DNA from: Kribbella sp. ALI-6-A
Lineage (GTDB): Bacteria > Actinomycetota > Actinomycetes > Propionibacteriales > Kribbellaceae
Direction: 5' to 3'
Length of the DNA stretch: 64,000 bases
Assembly: GCF_001984195.1 (NCBI RefSeq)
Contig: NZ_MTQN01000010.1
Span: forward strand, 868,001-932,000
Shown: positions 45,791 through 54,939 of the stretch, in pieces
Numbering within the stretch: position 1 is the stretch's first letter
How the letters are laid out: each line of letters begins with the position of its first letter
Notes under the pieces: model-generated
What the model was told of the DNA's origin: nothing
Seen by the model: the letters and a program-made list of their open reading frames with translations, nothing else
The model's database searches: none
Made by a program: the position numbers and the translations under genes

Positions 45791-46330
45791 CTACAACCAG
45801 TCGACGCGCGATGACAAAACCGGCCGGGACGAGCGTCCGGTCTCCCGGCCCGTCAGTTCCGCGTCCAGGGTCTCCTGCGCGACCCGCATCGCCTCGGCGT
45901 ACTGCGGGTCGGCCATACGGACGCCGACCTCCTCGGCGGGCACGTCCTCGATGTGGGTGAGCACCCACCAGATGTTGCCCCACGGATCGCGCAGACGTCC
46001 GCCGCGGTCGCCCCACGCGGCGGTGGACAGTTCGGTGACCACCCGGGCGCCGGACTCGATGGCCCGGGCAAAAGCCTTGTCGACGTCCGCGACGAAGATC
46101 CGCAGTAGTGACGGCATCACCGGCCAGTCCGGCCGCCGGTCGAAGGCCAGCAGGACGGTGTCGCCGACGCGGATCTCCGCGTGGCCGATCAGGCCGTCCT
46201 CGGTCGCGACCCGGCCGAGTTCCTCGCCGTCGAAGACCGCGGTGACGAAGTCGAGCAGGGCGCCGGTGTCGTCGGTGACGACCCAGGGAGCGAGGGTGGT
46301 GTAGCCGGCGGGAGTGATGCTGTCGGTCAT
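45791..46330 (-). CDS. VOC-superfamily protein, PhnB-like
   Basis: 179 residues. It contains LAPWVVTDDTGALLDFVTAV, the antiparallel strands of a PhnB/YkcA-type fold and WGDRGGRLRDPWGNIWWV carrying the typical DPWGN turn. The C-terminal helix of about 50 residues is longer than usual. Function unknown; members bind small metabolites or antibiotics. Confidence 0.85.
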   Translation of the reverse strand: MTDSITPAGYTTLAPWVVTDDTGALLDFVTAVFDGEELGRVATEDGLIGHAEIRVGDTVLLAFDRRPDWPVMPSLLRIFVADVDKAFARAIESGARVVTELSTAAWGDRGGRLRDPWGNIWWVLTHIEDVPAEEVGVRMADPQYAEAMRVAQETLDAELTGRETGRSSRPVLSSRVDWL

Positions 46331-46348
46331 CGTGGGTCCTGACGCGCG

Positions 46349-46383
46349 AGGAGGAGAGCCTTGTCGAGCCAGACTCTCCTCCT
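46349..46383 (-). terminator. Hairpin after the MacB-like permease gene
   Basis: AGGAGGAGAG (46349-46358) pairs with CTCTCCTCCT (46374-46383) around a 15-nt loop. A smaller stem GGCCAG/CTGGCC (46390-46404) stands just before it in the direction of minus-strand transcription. The pair separates the exporter operon from the VOC gene. Confidence 0.65.
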
Positions 46384-46409
46384 GGAAGCGGCCAGGTTCT
46401 GGCCTTTAC

Positions 46410-48920
46410 TCAGTCCGGTCGCGACGTCGTCTCGGCCGGGTTCGTGCGCAGTACGCCGGTGGCCGGGACGAGGGTGGACAGGTAGGTGAGTGCCGAGGCC
46501 GCGCCGATGATCACCAGGTAGACGTACCAAGGACCGTGCGGCACCGCCGAGCCCGAGACCTTGGCGCTGAAGGGGATCAACGTGGCCGCGGCGACTGCCG
46601 AGCCGAGCAGGATTCCGCTGGTGGCGACCAAGGTGCTCTCGGTCGTCAGCATGCGCAGCACCTGCCCACGGGTCGAGCCGGTCAGCCTCTGCAACGCGAA
46701 TTCGCGCCGCCGGCGGATCGTCGCCGAGGCCAGCGTGTTGACGACCGAGACCGCGGTGTAGCCGATCAGCAGACCGACCAGCAGATAGTTCACCCACGCC
46801 TGCGTCTGCGCGTCGGCGCGGTTGCCCTCGATCAGCGCCTCCCGCCCCGTCACCTGTACGCCGGGGTGCGTGGCGGCCAGCTCGGCCAGCGCCGGGGCCG
46901 GATTCGCGCCGGGGGAGTAACGGACGAGGATCTGCGGTGCCAGCCGCGCGGTGGTGTGCTGGGCGAGCAGCTCAGCCGGCAGGACGAGGCTTTCGTACCC
47001 GCGCTCCGCCGCGAAGGTCGCGACCACCCGCAGCTCGACGGGCGTGCCGTCGCCGAGCGTCAGCTTGACCGTCGAGCCGAGGCCCTGGCCGGTCTTCTCG
47101 ACCATCCGGTCCGGCACGGCGATCGTCGTACCGGTGAGACCTTCGAGCGAACCCGAGGTCACCCGCACCGGAGCCGGACCGTCGGTGCCTTGGGCGCTGA
47201 CTCCGAGCAGGGGTGCGCCGTCCTCGGAGAAGGGTGCCTTCCGTGGTTCGTCGACCGAGCCGAGACTGGTCACGTACGACGAGGCGCCGGCCACGCCGGG
47301 GACCTTGCGGACCTCGTCGACGAGTGGAGCCGGAAGACCGGCGTTCGCGCGGGAGACGAGCACCGCGTCGGCCCTGAGGTCCTTGGTGAAGGCCTGGTCG
47401 GAGGCGTGCACCGAGGTGGTCTGCATGTAGAGGTTGGCGGTGGAGATCCCGACCGCGAGCATCACCGGCATCACTGCGGCGGACATCGCCACCGAGCGCG
47501 CCGACACATTGACGATCGCGAGGCGGCCGTTGACCTTGCTGACGGCGTACAGGGGCCAGCGGATCAGGGCGAGGGTGAGCTTGGTCCAGAACGGGCCGAG
47601 CAGTGCGATGCCGATCGCCCAGCACAGGATCGACGGGCCCGCGGTGGCGGCGGCCAGCGGGCCGGTCATCACGGCGGCGGTGACGATCATCAGGGCAATC
47701 GCGCCGCCCAGGAAGAGCACGCCGAGCACCAGACGGGTCCAGGTGAACCACTTGCGCTGCAAGCCGGACTCGGTGAGCGCCTCGACCGGCTTGATCCGGG
47801 CCGACTTGCGAGCCGCGATCAGGCCGGCGCCGACAGCGGCCAGTACGGCGGCACCCGCGCCGGCGGCGAACGGGATCCAGCCCTGGCGGTACTCGACGTA
47901 CGGCGAGGCGACGCCGTGCTCGGCGAGCTGCTCGAACAGGAACCGCCCGAGCAGGAGACCGGGGACCAATCCGGCCAGCACGGCCGGGATGGAGACGAGC
48001 AGCGATTCGCCGAGGATCATCCGGCGGACCTGGCCGGGAGTGGTGCCGATGCTGCGGAGCAGGGCGAACTCACGTTCGCGGTGCTGAGCGGACAGAGCAA
48101 GGGTCGAGGCGACGACGAACATCATCGTCATCGTCGCGATCCCGCCGAACGACCCCGCGACGGCGATCAGCGCCTCCCGGAACTGCGCGGCGTCGGGGTG
48201 TTCGGCCAGACCGCGGTCGGAGCCGGTGTGCACGGTGAGGTCGCCGAGATCCTTCACCGAGTCCTTCACCGCGCCCAGATCGGTGCCGGGGGCAACAAGT
48301 ACGGCCAGAGCGGTGAACGAGCCCTCGGCACCGGCGAGCCGGGTGGCTTCGGGCGCCGAGAAGAAGGTGTGGCCGGCCGGACCGTCCGCGATCCCGCGGA
48401 CGGTGTAGGTACTGGGCTCGCCGTTGGTGAGCAGGCTGACCTGCGAGCCGACGCCGAGGTTGCCGGCTCGAGCGGTGGAGCTGTCGAGCACCACATCAGT
48501 GGGAGCTCGCGGCGCAGCGCCGGACACCAGCTTGTACGGCGCAAGCCGCGCCGAGCTCCACCCGTGCCCCTTGGCCTGAAGGAAGTCGCCGTCGAGGCTG
48601 AGCGGGGTGGGGAAGGTGAGATCCCCGACGACCTCGGTGACGCCGTCGACGGCCCGGATCTTCGCGGCGGTTTCGGCGGGGACGTGGGTCTGCTCGGTGA
48701 GCGGAGTGGCTTCGTCGCGACCGGCGCGCAGGTGTGAGTCGGGGCCGGTGACGATCAGGTCGGCGGCAGCCATGCGGGTGGCTTCGACGTTGGAGCGGAT
48801 GCCGGTTTCCATCAGGCCACCGCAGGCGAGCACGATCGCGGTGCCGAACACGACGGCGACGAACGTGGCGACGAACCCGCCCTTGCGGAAGCGCAGGGTG
48901 CGGAGGGCGAGCTTCATCAT
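46410..48920 (-). CDS. FtsX/MacB-like ABC exporter permease with two FtsX domains
   Basis: 836 residues. N-terminal RTLRFRKGGFVATFVAVVFG membrane helix, a large extracellular MacB_PCD-type domain (about 40-240), three helices (about 255-370) with EFALLRSIGTTPGQVRRMI, a central membrane block (395-470), a second extracellular domain, and a second FtsX block with EFALQRLTGSTRGQVLRM. This duplicated form is common in actinobacterial exporters of antimicrobials or lipids. ATG 48920 overlaps the ATPase stop by ATGA. It lies directly downstream of the biosynthetic cluster on the same strand, so product export or self-protection is possible. Confidence 0.9.
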   Translation of the reverse strand: MMKLALRTLRFRKGGFVATFVAVVFGTAIVLACGGLMETGIRSNVEATRMAAADLIVTGPDSHLRAGRDEATPLTEQTHVPAETAAKIRAVDGVTEVVGDLTFPTPLSLDGDFLQAKGHGWSSARLAPYKLVSGAAPRAPTDVVLDSSTARAGNLGVGSQVSLLTNGEPSTYTVRGIADGPAGHTFFSAPEATRLAGAEGSFTALAVLVAPGTDLGAVKDSVKDLGDLTVHTGSDRGLAEHPDAAQFREALIAVAGSFGGIATMTMMFVVASTLALSAQHREREFALLRSIGTTPGQVRRMILGESLLVSIPAVLAGLVPGLLLGRFLFEQLAEHGVASPYVEYRQGWIPFAAGAGAAVLAAVGAGLIAARKSARIKPVEALTESGLQRKWFTWTRLVLGVLFLGGAIALMIVTAAVMTGPLAAATAGPSILCWAIGIALLGPFWTKLTLALIRWPLYAVSKVNGRLAIVNVSARSVAMSAAVMPVMLAVGISTANLYMQTTSVHASDQAFTKDLRADAVLVSRANAGLPAPLVDEVRKVPGVAGASSYVTSLGSVDEPRKAPFSEDGAPLLGVSAQGTDGPAPVRVTSGSLEGLTGTTIAVPDRMVEKTGQGLGSTVKLTLGDGTPVELRVVATFAAERGYESLVLPAELLAQHTTARLAPQILVRYSPGANPAPALAELAATHPGVQVTGREALIEGNRADAQTQAWVNYLLVGLLIGYTAVSVVNTLASATIRRRREFALQRLTGSTRGQVLRMLTTESTLVATSGILLGSAVAAATLIPFSAKVSGSAVPHGPWYVYLVIIGAASALTYLSTLVPATGVLRTNPAETTSRPD

Positions 48921-49705
48921 CGCGCGACCGCCAGATCCGGCGTACGGCCGCGGGCTCCGAGGTGGGTCAGCCGCTCGGCGACCTGCTCGGCGGTGGGGGC
49001 AGCCAGGCTGCCGGCCAGCTTGCCGTCGGCCAGGAAGACCACCTGGTCGGCCCACGAGGCGGCGACCGGATCGTGGGTGACCATGACCACCGTCTGCCCT
49101 TGGCTGCGGACCGGTTCGCGCAGCAGGTCGAGCACGTCGGCCGCGGTCTGCGTGTCCAGCGCACCGGTCGGCTCGTCGGCGAAGATCACCGCGGGCCGGG
49201 CGACCAGGGCACGGGCAATGGCGACTCGCTGCTGCTGGCCGCCGGACAGTTCGCCCGGACGGTGCTTGTGCCGGTCAGCCAGGCCCACCCGCTCTAGCAC
49301 CTCGGCGACCGCCGCTCGGTTGGCCCGGCGTCCGTCGAGCTCCTGCGGCAGCGTGACGTTCTGCCAGACGGTCAGCGCCGGCAGCAGGTTGAAGGACTGG
49401 AAGACGAAGCCGATCCGCTCCCGGCGCAGCTCGGTCAGCTGCCGCTCCTTGAGGCCGGCCAGCGGCTGGTCGTCGATGAACACCGAGCCGGACGTCGGCC
49501 GGTCGAGCCCGGCGGCGCAGTGCAGGAACGTGCTCTTGCCGGACCCGGACGGCCCCATCACCGCGGTGAACGTGCCGCGGGCGAAGCCGATGCTGATCCC
49601 GTCGAGCGCGACCACGGCACCGCCGCCCTTGCCGTAGACCCGGCGGACGTCGTTCAGCATGACGGAGTTCGAGGTTTTTCGGATGGCTGCCTGCTTGCGC
49701 TTCAT
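48917..49705 (-). CDS. ABC exporter ATPase (MacB/LolD type)
   Basis: 262 residues. Walker A GPSGSGKST, Q-loop FVFQSFNLLPAL, signature LSGGQQQRV, Walker B VIFADEPTGALD and H-loop VTHDP all match the LolD/MacB class. ATG 49705 (MKRKQ) is chosen; ATG 49660 is the alternative. No Shine-Dalgarno is seen, but TAGCGT about 10 bp upstream could be a -10 of a leaderless transcript. Confidence 0.9.
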   Translation of the reverse strand: MKRKQAAIRKTSNSVMLNDVRRVYGKGGGAVVALDGISIGFARGTFTAVMGPSGSGKSTFLHCAAGLDRPTSGSVFIDDQPLAGLKERQLTELRRERIGFVFQSFNLLPALTVWQNVTLPQELDGRRANRAAVAEVLERVGLADRHKHRPGELSGGQQQRVAIARALVARPAVIFADEPTGALDTQTAADVLDLLREPVRSQGQTVVMVTHDPVAASWADQVVFLADGKLAGSLAAPTAEQVAERLTHLGARGRTPDLAVAR

Positions 49706-49761
49706 GCTGAGAACGCTACGAAGATCCAGCCGCCCGCCCCAGGGAGCTGGGCAGCCGGTCT

Positions 49762-49781
49762 GGGTGGTGCTAGCCCTACCC
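49762..49781. promoter_or_regulatory. Imperfect palindrome overlapping the end of the condensation-domain gene
   Basis: GGGTGGTGCTAGCCCTACCC pairs with itself at 8 of 10 positions. It covers the stop of the gene at 49776 and lies about 57-76 bp upstream of the exporter ATPase start, where an operator controlling the exporter alone would sit. Confidence 0.4.
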
Positions 49782-50870
49782 CAGCAGGTAGGCCCGGACG
49801 CCACTCGCCACGGCCGTCACCAGCGGCTCGCTCCAGTCCGAGCCGTCCCCACTGAAGTGCCCGGCCAGTACGCCGTCCGCCGTCGGCCGCACCCGGATCG
49901 CCAGCGCGTCCGCGAGCCCGGTGTCCTTCGGCCCGGCCGCCCCGACCACTTCGCCCCGGATCGGCCCGAAGTCGTAGCCTCCCGGCCACTGCTGCGGCAC
50001 GTACTCGAAGAACGGCGTCCGTGGCGGCACCTCGAGTTCCAGGACCGGGTAGCGCGCGTAGCGGCTGCAGCCGACGACGGCGTCCCGCATGGCCGGTACG
50101 TCGGCCGCCAGCGAGCCGGTCGAGCATGGGACGGCCAGCACCGACGGCACGATGCAGGGGCCGAGCACCCGCTGCCAATCCGGCCGGTCGCGCTTGCTGA
50201 AGAGCGTGTTGAACACGAGCGTGTCTCCTGCCGTCGGCTCCATCGCCGAAGCCAGTGCGGCCAGCAACGTCACCAGGGCAGTGCTGCGGTGCGAGCGGGT
50301 CAGTTGCTCGACCTGCGCGGCCTCTGCGGCTGAGAGCAGCTCGCTCCGGTAGGCGAACGGAGAGCCCTGAGTGCGGGAGGGCTGCGGGCAGATCTTCGCG
50401 TCGGTGACTCGGCTCCGCCACCAGGTGCTGGCCGCATCGGCGTTCCGGCTCATTTGCTCGGCTTCGTCGAGGAGGTAGTCGGCGTACTGGGGAGCGGGTG
50501 GGAGGTCCTCGCCGGAGTACAGGGCGGCCAGCTCGGTCAGCGCGAGCCACAGGCTGACCGGGTCGGAGACCATGTGGTGGAGGTGCAGGGTCAGTCGGTC
50601 GCCGGAGAGCTGCAGCCGAATGGGAGCAGCCAGCGGCACCGGGACGTGCAGGGCGGCTTCCCGTACGAGCTCGAGTTCAGCAACACCAGAGTCTGTACGG
50701 AGTATGTCGTGTCGTCGCTGCAGGGTGTCGAAGGCTGCAGCCAGTCGCCCAGCGTCCAGCTCGCCGTCCAGCGCGAGCATCGCGTTCATGGTGAACCAGG
50801 GCCCGAGAGCGAAGCCAGGTCGCCGCGCGTCGAGCTCCAACGCGAAGGTTTGCCAGAGCGAGGTCGTCAC
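49776..50870 (-). CDS. Stand-alone condensation-domain (NRPS C-like) acyltransferase
   Basis: 364 residues, shorter than the usual 430-450. The catalytic HHxxxD motif is HHMVSD (98-103), preceded by RHDILRT and followed by PQYADYL-type sequence as in NRPS C domains and PapA acyltransferases. The last gene of the eight-gene operon; GTG 50870 overlaps the preceding stop by GTGA. It probably moves an acyl or aminoacyl group from the carrier protein at 54936 onto an amine or hydroxyl, perhaps of the sugar-like partner made by the other enzymes (inference). Confidence 0.85.
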   Translation of the reverse strand: MTTSLWQTFALELDARRPGFALGPWFTMNAMLALDGELDAGRLAAAFDTLQRRHDILRTDSGVAELELVREAALHVPVPLAAPIRLQLSGDRLTLHLHHMVSDPVSLWLALTELAALYSGEDLPPAPQYADYLLDEAEQMSRNADAASTWWRSRVTDAKICPQPSRTQGSPFAYRSELLSAAEAAQVEQLTRSHRSTALVTLLAALASAMEPTAGDTLVFNTLFSKRDRPDWQRVLGPCIVPSVLAVPCSTGSLAADVPAMRDAVVGCSRYARYPVLELEVPPRTPFFEYVPQQWPGGYDFGPIRGEVVGAAGPKDTGLADALAIRVRPTADGVLAGHFSGDGSDWSEPLVTAVASGVRAYLLG

Positions 50871-51904
50871 AGCAGCTCCTTCGAGTAGTCCGGCACGTCC
50901 GCGGCGAGCAGAGCGGTGTGCAGTTCCTCCAGCACCTCCACGGCGAAGTCCTTGCGCTGCCAGTCCTCGAACGAGATGCCGTAGCCCAGCGAGATCCACA
51001 GGTCCGCGTTGCGTCGCTCGTGGGCGCCGAACGGCTCCAACAGAACGAGCGGCGTTGCCGACCACAACGAATCCAGAAGGGTCCCGCCGCCAGGTTTGCT
51101 GACCGACGCCAGCGCCTGGCGACACAGGTCGAACGACCCGTGGTGACCGGTCCGCTGCACGAACCCCTGGCCCGCCGGGCCGAACGGCGGGTAGCCGTCG
51201 TCGAGCCATGGATGCCAGTCGGGGTCGATCATGAAGTAGCGCACGCCACTGGTCGACAGGTCACCTTGCTCGTAGGCGATGACGTCCAGCTCGAAGCCGA
51301 CGGACAGCAGCTCACCGGCGCGCTCCCGGTACGTGCCCATGCCCCAGCCACCGCCGTGCACCAGCAGCCGCCGGTCGCGCTCGGCCCACGGCACCGGGGC
51401 GTCGCGGGTGACCGGGATGCTGCAGGGCACGCCGCCGCCATCGGCATCGGCGAGCCACACATGCCGTAGAGGCAGTGAGGTCGCACCGGCCTTGTCGAAC
51501 GACGGTGAGCGCACCGAGTCCACATGGCATACGTCCACCGCCACCGGGCCGTGCTTTGCGACGTACTGCTCCAGCAGAGTGAGCCAGAAGCCGCTGAGGA
51601 CGACGAAGCGGGTGATGCCGCGCCGCTGCCAGTCCGCGAAGAGCTGGTCGACCGCGGCGGGGTCCACCGAGACTGCTGCGTTGCGGGCCAGCTTCTGGCC
51701 GGCGAGCGCGACGCGGAAGTCGCGGTGGAAGGCCTGCTTCGACCGGGCGGTCGTCTCCAGGGTCTGCGGTGGCATCAGCCGCTCCAGCACCGACACGTAC
51801 GCCGTACCGCCCTGCTCGCGGATCCGGTCGGCCAGCAGCAGCCCCGGCACGTGGACGCCGAGCGCAACGCCGGACGTCAGGATCTCCACGACAGCGCCTG
51901 TCAC
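50867..51904 (-). CDS. GT-B-fold glycosyltransferase-like protein
   Basis: 345 residues. The first strand VEILTSGVALGVHVPGLLLA looks like the acceptor half of a MurG/UGT-type enzyme. The C-terminal half has SVSKPGGGTLLDSLWSATPL and EPFGAHERRNADLWISLGYG, the donor-binding signature region of GT1/GT28 enzymes. GTG 51904 shares GTGA with the kinase stop. It likely transfers a nucleotide-activated sugar to the cluster product. The family assignment is moderate because catalytic residues are not strictly conserved. Confidence 0.7.
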   Translation of the reverse strand: MTGAVVEILTSGVALGVHVPGLLLADRIREQGGTAYVSVLERLMPPQTLETTARSKQAFHRDFRVALAGQKLARNAAVSVDPAAVDQLFADWQRRGITRFVVLSGFWLTLLEQYVAKHGPVAVDVCHVDSVRSPSFDKAGATSLPLRHVWLADADGGGVPCSIPVTRDAPVPWAERDRRLLVHGGGWGMGTYRERAGELLSVGFELDVIAYEQGDLSTSGVRYFMIDPDWHPWLDDGYPPFGPAGQGFVQRTGHHGSFDLCRQALASVSKPGGGTLLDSLWSATPLVLLEPFGAHERRNADLWISLGYGISFEDWQRKDFAVEVLEELHTALLAADVPDYSKELL

Positions 51905-52806
51905 TGCGCCGCTCCCAGCGCAGCCAGCTCCTTGGCCAAGTGGCGCTGGACCAGCTTTACCGTAGCCTCGTGCTCCGGGCCTGCGTAGCCGCGCGGCGTG
52001 CCCTCGACCAGCATGATCAGGTACAGGTAGACCCGGTAGAGCGACAGCCGCTCGCGGTCGATGTCGGCGCCGTACCCGGCCAGCAACTCGTCGTCCACCG
52101 TGCTGAACAGTGTCAGCGAGACGAACTCCGCGACCGGATCGCCCCAGAACGCGCGCTCCCCGTCGATCAGCCCGCTGATCCGCCCGCCGTCGACCAGGAT
52201 GTTGCCGTCCCACAGGTCGAAGTGGATCAGCCGCGGCGTCCGCACCGTGTTCAGCAGCTCGAACCGGTCGAGCACCAGGTGCCGCGAGACCCCCTCCGGC
52301 AGCTCCACCCCGAAGCGCTCGGCGTCGGCCAGCACGTCGTCCAGCATGCGCAGGAAGGCGGTCGCCCACGTGGACAGCAAGCCACGCTGCGGATACCCGA
52401 ACCCGTCCGCGCCGACCACCTCGTGCAGACTGCGCACGATCGCGCCCAGCTCCCGCCGGTACGACCAACGCTCGGCCGGAACGCTCTGCAGCAACGTCGT
52501 CCCCGGCAGCGCGGTCATCAGCAGCAGCTCGGCATCGGCGTACACGACCTCCGGCACCGGCGCCTTGCCGCGCGCGGCCTGGTAGAACTCGGTCTCGGTC
52601 CGGATCAGCGCCTGCTCGTAGGCCAGCCCGGGGGAGGACGGGTCCGGCGCGAGCTTGAGCACCAACTGCCGTTCACCGACCGCCAAGCGGTAAACGGTGT
52701 TGTAGGTGCCCTCGGTCAGCTCCTCGTGGTCGAGCAACTCCCGCCGCGCGATCCCGGCGCGCTCCAGCAGGGCCTCGATCGCCGCGCGGTCCAGCTGTCG
52801 TTTCAC
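51901..52806 (-). CDS. APH/choline-kinase-like small-molecule kinase
   Basis: 301 residues. ATP lysine K51 (LVLKL), Brenner-type catalytic loop LIHFDLWDGNILVD (H195, D197, N202) and metal Asp D215 in LIDGERAFWGDP. Histidine-Phe-Asp in place of HGD is tolerated in this family. GTG 52806 overlaps the oxidoreductase stop by GTGA. Within a biosynthetic operon it may phosphorylate a sugar or amino-sugar intermediate, or inactivate the product as self-resistance. Confidence 0.85.
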   Translation of the reverse strand: MKRQLDRAAIEALLERAGIARRELLDHEELTEGTYNTVYRLAVGERQLVLKLAPDPSSPGLAYEQALIRTETEFYQAARGKAPVPEVVYADAELLLMTALPGTTLLQSVPAERWSYRRELGAIVRSLHEVVGADGFGYPQRGLLSTWATAFLRMLDDVLADAERFGVELPEGVSRHLVLDRFELLNTVRTPRLIHFDLWDGNILVDGGRISGLIDGERAFWGDPVAEFVSLTLFSTVDDELLAGYGADIDRERLSLYRVYLYLIMLVEGTPRGYAGPEHEATVKLVQRHLAKELAALGAAQ

Positions 52807-53765
52807 CGGTTCTCCCTTTGGGACAAGGCGTCCCGATAGATCGCTTCCATCAGCTCGATTCGCGGCACGGCGTGCGCCAGGTCCTCGCCGGCGTCGTCGA
52901 CGATCCGGGCGAGCTGATGCTCGTAGTACGCGGTGGCTGGGAAGCCGATCCCCTCACGCTCGCCGTCGGCCGTGGTGACGACGAGGTTCAACGGTACGGC
53001 GCCGAGCACCGGGCGGAGGAAGTTGCGCAGCTTCACAGTCGCCCGGTCGAAGGTGAACACGTGCTCGGCGACATGGTCCGGACCGACCGCGCAGGTCAGC
53101 GTCGCCTTCGAACCCGAGGCCCAGTGCAACGACGCCTCGAAGTCGCGGTCCACGCCGTTCGGGCCGTCGAAGGCCGAGAATCCCTGGTACGCCGTGGGAT
53201 CGAGCCCGATCGTTGCCTGCAGCGCCTGGAGCCAGTAGCTCGCGCAGTCGTGGAAGATGCCGCCACCCAGCTCGGGACGGTCGCGGTATCCGCCCGGCGC
53301 GGGAACGGCGAAGGTCATCCGCGTTTGCACGGACCGCAGTACGCCGTACCGGCTGTCGGCGACGAAGGAGCGGACGGTTTCCTGCCACGGGTGGCCGGCG
53401 GTGGCGACCGCCTCGAAGACGCGGGTGTGTTCGGCGGCGAAGCAGAGCTCCTCGGCCTCGGCCGCGGTCAGGCAGAGCGGCTTCTCGACGATCACGTCCT
53501 TGCCGGCGACCGCGGCGCGGACCGCCCAGCGGTGGTGCGCGGAGTTGTGCAGGGAGATGTAGACGGCGTCGATCGCCGGGTCGGCGAGCAGGGCCGCGTA
53601 GCTGTCGTAGACCAGCGGAATGTCGTGACGGCTCGCGAACTCCTTGGCGCGCACCGGGTCGCTCGCCGCGACCGCCCGCACCTCCACTCCGGTCTTGGCG
53701 GCCGGGCCGAGCATCGTCCGGACGGCGATCCCGGTGGCCCCGATCAGGCCGATCTCAAGCGGCAT
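52803..53765 (-). CDS. Gfo/Idh/MocA-family sugar oxidoreductase
   Basis: 320 residues. Rossmann motif GLIGATGIA (6-14), VYISLHNSAHHRWA, the family hallmark EKPLC (94-98) and the C-terminal substrate domain with GGGIFHDCASYW. Members oxidise or reduce sugar hydroxyls or keto groups with NAD(P). It overlaps the ATP-grasp gene by 11 bp. In this cluster it may create the keto-sugar or imine step needed for an unusual cyclitol or aminosugar. Confidence 0.88.
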   Translation of the reverse strand: MPLEIGLIGATGIAVRTMLGPAAKTGVEVRAVAASDPVRAKEFASRHDIPLVYDSYAALLADPAIDAVYISLHNSAHHRWAVRAAVAGKDVIVEKPLCLTAAEAEELCFAAEHTRVFEAVATAGHPWQETVRSFVADSRYGVLRSVQTRMTFAVPAPGGYRDRPELGGGIFHDCASYWLQALQATIGLDPTAYQGFSAFDGPNGVDRDFEASLHWASGSKATLTCAVGPDHVAEHVFTFDRATVKLRNFLRPVLGAVPLNLVVTTADGEREGIGFPATAYYEHQLARIVDDAGEDLAHAVPRIELMEAIYRDALSQRENR

Positions 53766-54939
53766 CGGATCTCCCTCGCGGTGTCAGGCCGGCCGCGGTG
53801 ACCGCAGCCAGCAGGCGGTGCTGCCACTGGGCGAGCTCACCGGCGCGGCAGAAGATCGCGACGTACACCCGGCCGCCGGGCGCGGTCAGGTGACTGCCGT
53901 TGAGCACGAGCGCTCCGGGGCGATCCCCGCTGGACAAGCAGCCGTTCAGAGCGTGCAGGACGTCGCGAATGCCCTTGCCCGGCGAGAGATTCAGTTCGAG
54001 CTGCCACAGGTGAGCGGTGAGGTCGTCGGCCCGCCGGTCGAGTTGCAGGGCGAGCAGGCCGAGCGACTGACGAGCGTTGATCTCCAGCACCGGTACGACT
54101 GAGCCGTCGTCGAGCAGCATCGCGTCGATCCCGACCGGACCCCAGTAGCCGGCGGTGCTGATCGCGGCCACCACCTCGGCCAGCGACTCGGCGTACCAGC
54201 CCTGGTCGATCAGCGCGGCGGGCGCGGGGCTGGAGCCGAAGTGCCGGAAGCCCTTGTTGGTCAGCTGCTGCAGGCCGAGGAACTCCCACGAGCCGTCCCG
54301 CCGCACGTGCAGGTGACCGGAGAAGTCGTGCGCCTTCGGATACTTCTGCTGCACCAGCAGCTCGATCCGTTGCCCGGTTTGCTTGCGCAGCACCCGCTCG
54401 ATCGCTCGCAGTACGCCGGGAGTGGTGACCTCGAGCAGTGCCCGGCCGGAGACGCCGTACGGGTCCTTGATCAGGGTACGGAAATCGAGATCGGTGACCG
54501 CGGCAACCAGTTCGTCGACCGAGCGGACCACTCGGCCCGCGCCCGGAAGCCCGAGCTGCGTGACGAGCTCGTTGGACCAGGTTTTCGAGTTGACTTTGGC
54601 AACGACCTCGGGTGAAGGCAGGCCGGCGAGTGGGGCGAGAACCGCGTAGGGCTCCAGCGGACCGTCGGCCAGCAAGGGGTCGTCGAGCAAGTGGCGCTCG
54701 ATCGGGCCCGAGCCGGCGTCGTCGATCGACTTGTGGTCGAAGGAGACCCCGTAGCCGGCGAGGATCTCCGGATCCATCGGGCGCCGGGTGATCAGGACGT
54801 CGCCCGGCGCGCAGAACCCGGCCAGCAGCTCGTCCATCGTGTCGACGGCGGGATCACCGCCGCCGACCGACGGCAGCACGGCCAGGTCGTCCGGTCGCCA
54901 CCACGACTCCGCGTCGAACGTACCGAACCGGACGGTCAT
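53755..54939 (-). CDS. ATP-grasp carboxylate-amine/thiol ligase
   Basis: 394 residues. The ATP-grasp core has the lysine and glycine loop LIKDPYGVSG (156-165), central ELLVQQKY, substrate region HDFSGHLHV and metal-binding end GIDAMLLDDG plus VLEINAR (285-290). The N-terminal 115 residues are not recognised. It overlaps the carrier-protein stop by ATGA. In butirosin biosynthesis BtrJ, an ATP-grasp enzyme, loads glutamate on the free ACP BtrI; the same pairing here and the lack of any adenylation domain suggest this enzyme charges the carrier protein. This is inference from gene pairing. Confidence 0.82.
   Translation of the reverse strand: MTVRFGTFDAESWWRPDDLAVLPSVGGGDPAVDTMDELLAGFCAPGDVLITRRPMDPEILAGYGVSFDHKSIDDAGSGPIERHLLDDPLLADGPLEPYAVLAPLAGLPSPEVVAKVNSKTWSNELVTQLGLPGAGRVVRSVDELVAAVTDLDFRTLIKDPYGVSGRALLEVTTPGVLRAIERVLRKQTGQRIELLVQQKYPKAHDFSGHLHVRRDGSWEFLGLQQLTNKGFRHFGSSPAPAALIDQGWYAESLAEVVAAISTAGYWGPVGIDAMLLDDGSVVPVLEINARQSLGLLALQLDRRADDLTAHLWQLELNLSPGKGIRDVLHALNGCLSSGDRPGALVLNGSHLTAPGGRVYVAIFCRAGELAQWQHRLLAAVTAAGLTPRGRSDAA

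Noticed and set aside
46314-48737. Long open frame of about 800 codons on the plus strand opposite the FtsX-like permease
   Set aside because: It is rich in Arg, Gly, Asp and Gln with no hydrophobic core or motif, and it mirrors the codon phase of the permease gene. High-GC genes routinely leave such open antisense frames.
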